Shown piece after piece: positions 7,406-10,816 of a stretch of DNA of 10,816 nucleotides (position 1 is its first letter; every line of letters begins with the position of its first letter). The stretch comes from JBGTKH01 sp041744735 (GTDB taxonomy: Bacteria > Planctomycetota > Planctomycetia > Pirellulales > Pirellulaceae), in contig JBGTKH010000390.1 of NCBI GenBank assembly GCA_041744735.1, positions 1-10,816 on the forward strand, written 5' to 3'. The notes below the pieces were generated by a model. That model did not search any database. It saw only the letters and a program-made list of their open reading frames with translations, and was not told the origin of the DNA. Position numbers and translations under genes: made by a program.

Positions 7406-7430
7406 GCTCTCGCGCTCCCAAGCGCAGAGC
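7406..7430 (+). promoter_or_regulatory. Hairpin in the tatA leader
   Basis: Just downstream of the predicted start point, gctct (7406-7410) and gcgct (7412-7416) pair with agcgc (7421-7425) and agagc (7426-7430). This gives ten base pairs with one bulged C and a CCCA loop. No T-run follows, so it is not a terminator. It may stabilise the 5' end of the transcript. Confidence 0.4.
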
Positions 7431-7534
7431 CGCACGAGCTGGTTCCGGTGATGCCCTCCTGGGCGCCAACTTGCTTTCGCCGCTTGTTTGCGTACCCACT
7501 CACTCCTTCCTACCTGTGGTGCGAGAGCGAAGCG

Positions 7535-7753
7535 ATGTCAATTCTACTTGGTTTTTTCGGAATGCCGGGTCACTTGGAATTGTTGATCATCGGCGTCATC
7601 ATCCTGCTGTTATTTGGTCACCGCCTGCCGAGCCTGATGCGATCGCTGGGGCGCGGCGTCGTGGAATTCAAAAAGGGCGTGTCCGGCCTCGAGGATGACA
7701 TGGAAGAGGCCGCGGACAGTGGTTCCAAGGACAAAAAGAAGGTCGACGAGTAG
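7535..7753 (+). CDS. tatA: TatA-family twin-arginine translocase subunit (first copy)
   Basis: The protein has 72 residues from the preferred start. TatA forms the size-adaptable pore part of the Tat system, which exports folded proteins with twin-arginine signal peptides across the inner membrane. The family pattern is complete: a short N-terminus with a polar residue before the helix (HLELLIIG), one membrane helix (LLIIGVIILLLFG), the FGxxLP hinge (FGHRLP), then an amphipathic helix (SLMRSLGRGVVEFKKGV) and an acidic then Lys-rich tail. An open frame extends upstream to ATG 7448, but those 29 residues show no TatA features, and a purine-rich GAGAGCGA lies just before ATG 7535. A strong promoter lies at 7360-7387. 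No TatC gene is in the window. TatA and TatE cannot be told apart from sequence alone. Confidence 0.88.
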   Translation: MSILLGFFGMPGHLELLIIGVIILLLFGHRLPSLMRSLGRGVVEFKKGVSGLEDDMEEAADSGSKDKKKVDE

Positions 7754-7911
7754 CCGCGACCGCCAAATCGGCCGATCAACGCGACTCGATCGTTTTTCCA
7801 AGTTGTCAGTTCAGGCTGCCCACCGTGCTTTTCAAAACCCGCCCACGCGAGTCGGCACCGCGCTCTTGGCAGGTAAAATATCGCCACACCCGTAAACTGC
7901 GAGACAAAATC

Positions 7912-8217
7912 ATGTTCGGACTGGGAATGCAGGAATTGGTCATTATTGGGATCGTGGCCATCCTATTGTTCGGCCGGAAACTGCCGGACGTGGCCAAGTC
8001 GCTGGGGACGAGCTACCGCGAATTCAAACGCGGACTGGTCGACATCCAATCGTCGGTGGATATCACGGGCGCATACAACTCGACGTCGTATTCCAAAAAG
8101 TCGTCAGCTTCGCGAGCCCGATACGACGACATCGACGACCACGACGAAGCCACCGCGCCGAGATTCGAGCCGCCCCCCAGCGAGCCGAAAGTCGAAGCGC
8201 CGTCGCAAGAAACCTAA
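7912..8217 (+). CDS. tatA: TatA-family twin-arginine translocase subunit (second copy, longer tail)
   Basis: The protein has 101 residues from the preferred ATG at 7912. MFGLGMQELVIIG leads into the membrane helix (VIIGIVAILLFG) and an FGRKLP hinge, followed by the amphipathic helix VAKSLGTSYREFKRGL. The tail of about 55 residues is polar: Ser/Tyr-rich, then an acidic patch (DDIDDHDE), then Pro/Glu-rich. Glu8 sits where TatB proteins carry their key Glu, but the hinge is of the TatA type, so a TatB-like role is possible and not shown. A longer frame from ATG 7825 is open but adds 29 residues without family features. The copy lies 158 bases after the first; TAAAAT at 7874-7879 could be a -10 box, with no good -35. 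The two copies differ clearly in sequence, so this is not a recent duplication. Confidence 0.85.
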   Translation: MFGLGMQELVIIGIVAILLFGRKLPDVAKSLGTSYREFKRGLVDIQSSVDITGAYNSTSYSKKSSASRARYDDIDDHDEATAPRFEPPPSEPKVEAPSQET

Positions 8218-8235
8218 CGCGATGCCCGCGCATGA

Positions 8236-8257
8236 CGTAGGACGGATTGCTAATCCG
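8236..8257. repeat. Dispersed 22-base palindromic repeat, copy 1
   Basis: This 22-base sequence is identical to 8756-8777 inside the broken sulfatase. Its core is cggatt, loop gct, aatccg, a 6-bp hairpin. Copy 1 lies 18 bases after the stop of the second tat gene. Two exact copies within 520 bases mark it as a member of a dispersed family. Its short palindromic form fits a REP-like element. Confidence 0.75.
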
Positions 8258-8372
8258 CCCCACCGGACCCATCCTAATCTGTCCCACAAGAATCCATCTC
8301 AACCGCGCCCCCCGACCTGTCCCGCCGTGCTAGGCAGTTAATCAGAAATAAGCTACCTTATCGTTGTTTCAA

Positions 8373-8446
8373 GGGCGGCTAGCTCAGTTGGTTAGAGCGC
8401 CATGCTCACACCGTGGAGGTCACAGGTTCGAGCCCTGTGCCGCCCA
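8373..8446 (+). tRNA. tRNA-Val, anticodon CAC
   Basis: A full cloverleaf can be drawn. The acceptor stem GGGCGGC (8373-8379) pairs with GCCGCCC (8439-8445), and the discriminator is A8446. The D arm is GCTC/GAGC (8382-8385, 8395-8398). The anticodon stem CCATG/CGTGG (8400-8404, 8412-8416) has one T-G wobble and the loop CTCACAC, giving anticodon CAC at 8407-8409, which reads GUG valine codons. The variable loop is five bases. The T arm ACAGG/CCTGT encloses TTCGAGC (8427-8433). CCA is not encoded and must be added after transcription. A T5 run follows at 8447, and TACCTT at 8354-8359 could be a -10 box. The rearranged, accessory-looking DNA begins directly downstream. Confidence 0.97.
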
Positions 8447-8489
8447 TTTTTCACAAGTCCCGCCGAAATCAACGCTTAGATTACCTGCC

Positions 8490-8736
8490 TCCGACGATCA
8501 TGCTCAGGAGGCGATCGGCGCGTATGGATCGTGGTTGAAGGACCATGTGCAGACGCCGGTCATTGACAAGCTGGCGGCCGAGGGGATGCGGTTCACGAAC
8601 ATGTGCGTGAACAATTCGATCTGCTCGCCCAGCCGCGCGGCGATCCTCACCGGGCAATACAGCCACAAGAACGGCGTGCTCAATCTGGGCGGCGCGATCA
8701 ACAAGACTTCGCCCATGTTCCCGCTGCAAACCCCGA
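8490..8736 (+). pseudogene. Sulfatase N-terminal fragment with active-site motif
   Basis: About 80 codons read as the start of a type I sulfatase. SDDHAQEAIGAYG gives the first metal-binding Asp pair; VIDKLAAEGMRFTNMCV is the usual next block; NSICSPSRAAILTGQYSHKNGV holds the C-x-P-S-R motif whose Cys is converted to formylglycine in active enzymes. The recognisable sequence begins abruptly at SDD, without the RPNVV/I strand or signal peptide that should precede it. It ends after about MFPLQT, where a one-base insertion and a palindromic repeat break the frame. The GKWHLG region and the rest of the fold are absent. The same frame can be read back through the tRNA gene, but that part is not coding. 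It cannot make a working sulfatase. Confidence 0.8.
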
Positions 8737-8824
8737 AGCGTCCACGCCGACTTTTCGTAGGACGGATTGCTAATCCGTCCGCACCGTCATGTTCCCGCTG
8801 CAAACCCGCAGCGTTCACGCCGAC
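8714..8824. repeat. Imperfect 37/38-base direct duplication around a palindromic repeat
   Basis: Bases 8714-8751 and 8788-8824 are near copies, both starting catgttcccgctgcaaacc and ending cacgccgac, with two substitutions and one extra C in the first copy. Between them lies a 36-base insert containing the second copy (8756-8777) of the dispersed 22-base repeat. Here the palindrome is longer: gacggatt (8761-8768), loop gct, aatccgtc (8772-8779), an 8-bp stem. The picture is of a repeat insertion that came with duplication of the target or with slippage. The extra C puts the upstream sulfatase frame out of register with what follows. Confidence 0.75.
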
Positions 8825-8932
8825 CCCGCGTACGCCGAGCGGATCGCCGAAACACAGAAGCTGCTTGCCGCCACGATCCGCGAGGTCGATATCAAGTACT
8901 TGCGTGTCTCGCGGGAATGGCTTTCGACGTGA
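8789..8932 (+). pseudogene. Short unassigned ORF, possible gene remnant
   Basis: An ATG-started frame of 47 codons begins MFPLQTRSVHADPAYAERIA, and its tail ends in REWLST and a TGA at 8930-8932. It starts with the same MFPLQT that ends the sulfatase fragment upstream, because that stretch is duplicated. The helix-like DPAYAERIAETQKLL recalls the last helix of many sulfatases, so it could be the tail of a sulfatase or of another enzyme; I do not recognise it with confidence. Its end overlaps the next reading frame by 16 bases. It is probably a remnant and not a functional gene. Confidence 0.35.
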
Positions 8933-9669
8933 CCGCGGCGGCCGAATCGCGTCCGAACGTCGTCTTTTTGTTTTCCGACGACAACTGCGGCGCGCATGGC
9001 TTCGGCGACAAAGTCATTCCCTACGAAGAAGGCTCGAAGTCGCCCCTGCTGATCTACGACCCGCGCTTGCCGAAACAACACGCGGGACAACTCTGCGACG
9101 CTGTGACCGGCAACGTGGACATGGCCGCGACGATTCTGGCGTTGGCCGGTATTCCCGCGCCCGACGGCATCGACGGCAAGAACCTGCTGCCGCTGCTGAC
9201 CGATCCGCCGGGCCAAGTCCGCGAGTTCCTGCCACTGTTCAATTTCTGGGGCATCGAGTCGGCGCAGTCGATGGCGGTCGTGACGCCCGAGTGGAAATAC
9301 ATCTACTGGTATTACGGCGGCGACGACATGACGCCGACCGAGGAATTGTTTCATGTTGGCCAAGACCGTTACGAAATGAAAAACCTCGCCGCCGACCCGC
9401 GGCACGCGCAGCAACTCGCCGCGATGCGGACGATGTATGATGCCCAGCGCGATCAACTGGCCCGCGACGTTATCACCGGACACGGTTACGAAAACTATCC
9501 GATCCTATTTCAACGCGGCGTCAATTGGGCGGAGAAAGTCAGGCTCGTGGCCACCGCGGATAAGAAGGCCGTCAAAAAAGGCAAAGAAGAAACAAGCATC
9601 GGGAGACCAACGATGACCAATTCCCCTGCACGCATAGCCGATGTCGGCGGTTGCTCGTTGGTCTTGTGA
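8917..9669 (+). pseudogene. Sulfatase with internal deletion (N-terminus joined to C-terminal half)
   Basis: The frame is open for 250 codons from ATG 8917. It opens with a short leader (MAFDVTAAAES) and the classic first strand of a sulfatase, RPNVVFLFSDDN. It then jumps at once to sequence from the second half of the family: CGAHGFGDKVIPYEEGSKSP, followed by LLIYDPRLP, a block like GNVDMAATILALAGIPAPDG, DGKNLLPLL, then WKYIYWYYGG, ELFHVGQDRYEMKNLAADP and a C-terminal helical region. The 200 or more residues normally between, including the C-x-P-S-R site, are missing. The join lies at the tccgacga motif (8974-8981), which also begins the separate N-terminal fragment at 8490-8497. A product could be made, but it lacks the catalytic residue and so should be inactive as a sulfatase. 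The last 30 or so residues do not look like sulfatase and may be read-through. Confidence 0.75.
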
Positions 9670-9778
9670 AGGGTAAGCTGCCTCATACTCCGCGTGCTAG
9701 AAATCGAAACAACCTCATTCGAGCCCAATGCGAAAGCTGCGATCGAATCGGCAAGATGTAACCGAGGGCGTCTGCACC

Positions 9779-10633
9779 ATGTCGCAACCGAGTCAAAAGG
9801 CCAGAACGAAACCATTTCTTCGATGGGCTGGCAGCAAGCGAAAGCAACTTTCTCGACTGGTCCAGTTCTGGAAGCCCTCGCATCAGCGATACATCGAGCC
9901 CTTCGCTGGATCGGCCTGTCTCTTTTTTGAAATCGCCCCGAAGCGAGCGATTCTCGGAGACAACAATGACAGCCTCATCGAAGTGTATCATGCTGTTTCT
10001 GACCAGCCGGATCGTTTGTTTGATCGACTTTGCCGCATTCGCCGCGATGCAGACACCTACTACCGTTGGCGAGCGAAATCTCCGACAAGCCTCGATGCGG
10101 AAACCCGAGTCGTGCGCTTCCTTTATCTAAACCGCAACTGCTTCAACGGCATCTTCAGGACGAATGCGAAGGGCCAGTTCAATGTTCCCATCGGGAACAA
10201 ACAGGGCGAATACTTCACGAGAGCGGACCTGCGAGCGTGCTCCGCGCTTCTCCAAACAACAACACTGGTTGCGGACGATTTCATGTCCACTCTCAAGTTT
10301 GTCCGTGCGGGCGACTTTGTCTATCTCGACCCTCCTTTTGCAGTGACCTCACGCCGCCTTTTTCGCGAATACGGGAAGAAGTCCTTCGACACGAGTGATG
10401 TTCCGCGGTTGGCAGAAGGTCTGGAATGGATTTCTAAAGCAGGCGCAGATTTCCTGGTGAGTTATGCCGACTGCAAAGAAGCTCGAAACTTGGCCAAGCT
10501 TTGGAACGGCGTCCGTCTCCCAATTCGAAGACACGTCGCAGGCTTCTCTGGAAACCGGCGTAACGCTTACGAATGGTTGATCTCAAACGCTCCGATCTCT
10601 GGAGATCTTCGAAAAGATGGCGGGAAGGGATAA
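9779..10633 (+). CDS. D12-class (Dam-like) DNA N6-adenine methyltransferase
   Basis: The protein has 284 residues from ATG 9779, the usual size for Dam and M.DpnII-type enzymes, which methylate adenine in short sites using S-adenosylmethionine. Motifs occur in the alpha-class order: KPFLRWAGSKRKQL at 11-24 (motif X), YIEPFAGSACLFF at 38-50 (SAM-binding motif I), LGDNNDSLIEVY at 59-70, LNRNCFNGIFRTN at 117-129 (the conserved LNRxxxNG block) and YLDPPF at 182-187 (catalytic motif IV). Two residues are unusual: DPPF in place of the common DPPY, and AGSA where AGSG is usual in motif I. A longer frame from ATG 9728 adds 17 residues; 9779 is preferred because GAGGG at 9764-9768 lies upstream and the protein then begins close to motif X, as in Dam. 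A rough GC count of three lines is 55-57 percent against 62 percent in a line of the TPR gene, which may hint at transfer. Target specificity (GATC is typical) cannot be read off. Confidence 0.93.
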   Translation: MSQPSQKARTKPFLRWAGSKRKQLSRLVQFWKPSHQRYIEPFAGSACLFFEIAPKRAILGDNNDSLIEVYHAVSDQPDRLFDRLCRIRRDADTYYRWRAKSPTSLDAETRVVRFLYLNRNCFNGIFRTNAKGQFNVPIGNKQGEYFTRADLRACSALLQTTTLVADDFMSTLKFVRAGDFVYLDPPFAVTSRRLFREYGKKSFDTSDVPRLAEGLEWISKAGADFLVSYADCKEARNLAKLWNGVRLPIRRHVAGFSGNRRNAYEWLISNAPISGDLRKDGGKG

Positions 10634-10639
10634 ACACGC

Positions 10640-10816
10640 ATGTCCAAAGTACAAGCCGTGAAACCAATTGCGTTGAAGCAGCAATTCCCGGCGGGCGGAG
10701 GGATGAGGGGATTTGGCGGGTGTGTTGGGGCTTGTACGGTGGAGTGGGCAGCGGAGGTTGTTAAGGTCGGGAAATTAGTCGAGTTGCCGAAGGGTCAGAG
10801 AGCGTCGTGGCGACTG
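10640..10816 (+). CDS. Partial ORF downstream of the methyltransferase, unidentified
   Basis: An ATG at 10640 opens a frame of 59 codons that runs to the window end without a stop. A strong ribosome binding site, gggaaggga (10622-10630), lies nine bases before it and overlaps the end of the methyltransferase gene, whose stop is six bases upstream. The gene is therefore likely translated from the same message. The protein begins MSKVQAVKPIALKQQFPAGG and continues with a Gly-rich, Cys-containing stretch (GGCVGACTVEWAAEVV). I do not recognise a family. By position it could be the restriction endonuclease partner, a specificity or regulatory protein, or an unrelated passenger; the sequence shown does not decide. 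Confidence 0.6.
   Translation, partial: MSKVQAVKPIALKQQFPAGGGMRGFGGCVGACTVEWAAEVVKVGKLVELPKGQRASWRL

Noticed and set aside
7448..7534. 29-residue N-terminal extension of the first TatA
   Set aside because: TatA proteins begin within a few residues of the membrane helix; the extension has no such features and a purine-rich site precedes the later ATG.
7801..7814. agttgtcagtt as a remnant of the heptamer array
   Set aside because: Only about one and a half units are present, so chance is a sufficient explanation.
8364..9440. A single 358-residue protein spanning tRNA and sulfatase
   Set aside because: The frame starts inside the tRNA region and leaves the sulfatase frame after the repeat insertion; the second half is Arg-rich out-of-frame sequence.
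9718..9726. ttcgagccc as an attachment-site copy of the tRNA T-loop region (8427-8435)
   Set aside because: Only nine bases match and the flanks differ; this is expected by chance and too short for a credible att site without an integrase.

Overview
The window looks like a piece of a planctomycete chromosome, most likely from the Pirellulales or a close relative. This rests on gene content and style, not on a search. The clues are a moderately high-GC genome, a large secreted tetratricopeptide protein, an ExbB/ExbD pair followed by a membrane-anchored squalene-cyclase-like toroid protein, two adjacent TatA-type genes, sulfatase sequences, weak Shine-Dalgarno signals, and intergenic spaces filled with dispersed palindromic repeats.

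Layout. Positions 1-553 hold no convincing gene and are a mosaic of inverted and direct repeats, including a nested inverted repeat at 208-336. Positions 554-7202 form a four-gene, plus-strand cluster: a secreted TPR protein (978 aa), an ExbB/TolQ/MotA-type proton channel subunit, an ExbD/TolR-type subunit, and a 691-aa protein with two N-terminal membrane helices, a long Pro/Glu-rich linker and a C-terminal alpha/alpha-toroid domain. Between exbB and exbD lies a 180-base array of 25 perfect heptamers in two blocks (10 x TCATTTG, then 15 x TCAGTTG). A short third series (TAATTTG/TAATTCG) runs up to just before the exbD start. Positions 7203-7534 hold a large inverted repeat, a good sigma70-type promoter and a leader hairpin. 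Two TatA-family genes follow (7535-7753 and 7912-8217). A tRNA-Val(CAC) gene sits at 8373-8446.

Downstream of the tRNA the character changes. Positions 8490-9669 contain a rearranged and broken sulfatase: an N-terminal active-site fragment, a duplicated stretch around a palindromic repeat, a short unassigned ORF, and a fragment in which a sulfatase N-terminus is joined directly to a sulfatase C-terminal half. Then come a Dam-like D12-class adenine methyltransferase (9779-10633) and, six bases later, a well-initiated ORF that runs off the window. That pair has the layout of a restriction-modification operon.

How the genes may work together. The 554-7202 cluster resembles a Ton/Tol motor operon in which the usual TonB is replaced by a protein with the same architecture (membrane anchor, Pro-rich periplasmic linker, C-terminal domain) but with a cyclase-like toroid as its output domain. 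The TPR protein is a natural periplasmic partner. This possible non-canonical energy-transducing machine is the most interesting biology here; the heptamer array inside its operon and the scrambled sulfatase come next. All domain calls were made by reading motifs by eye; no database search was possible.
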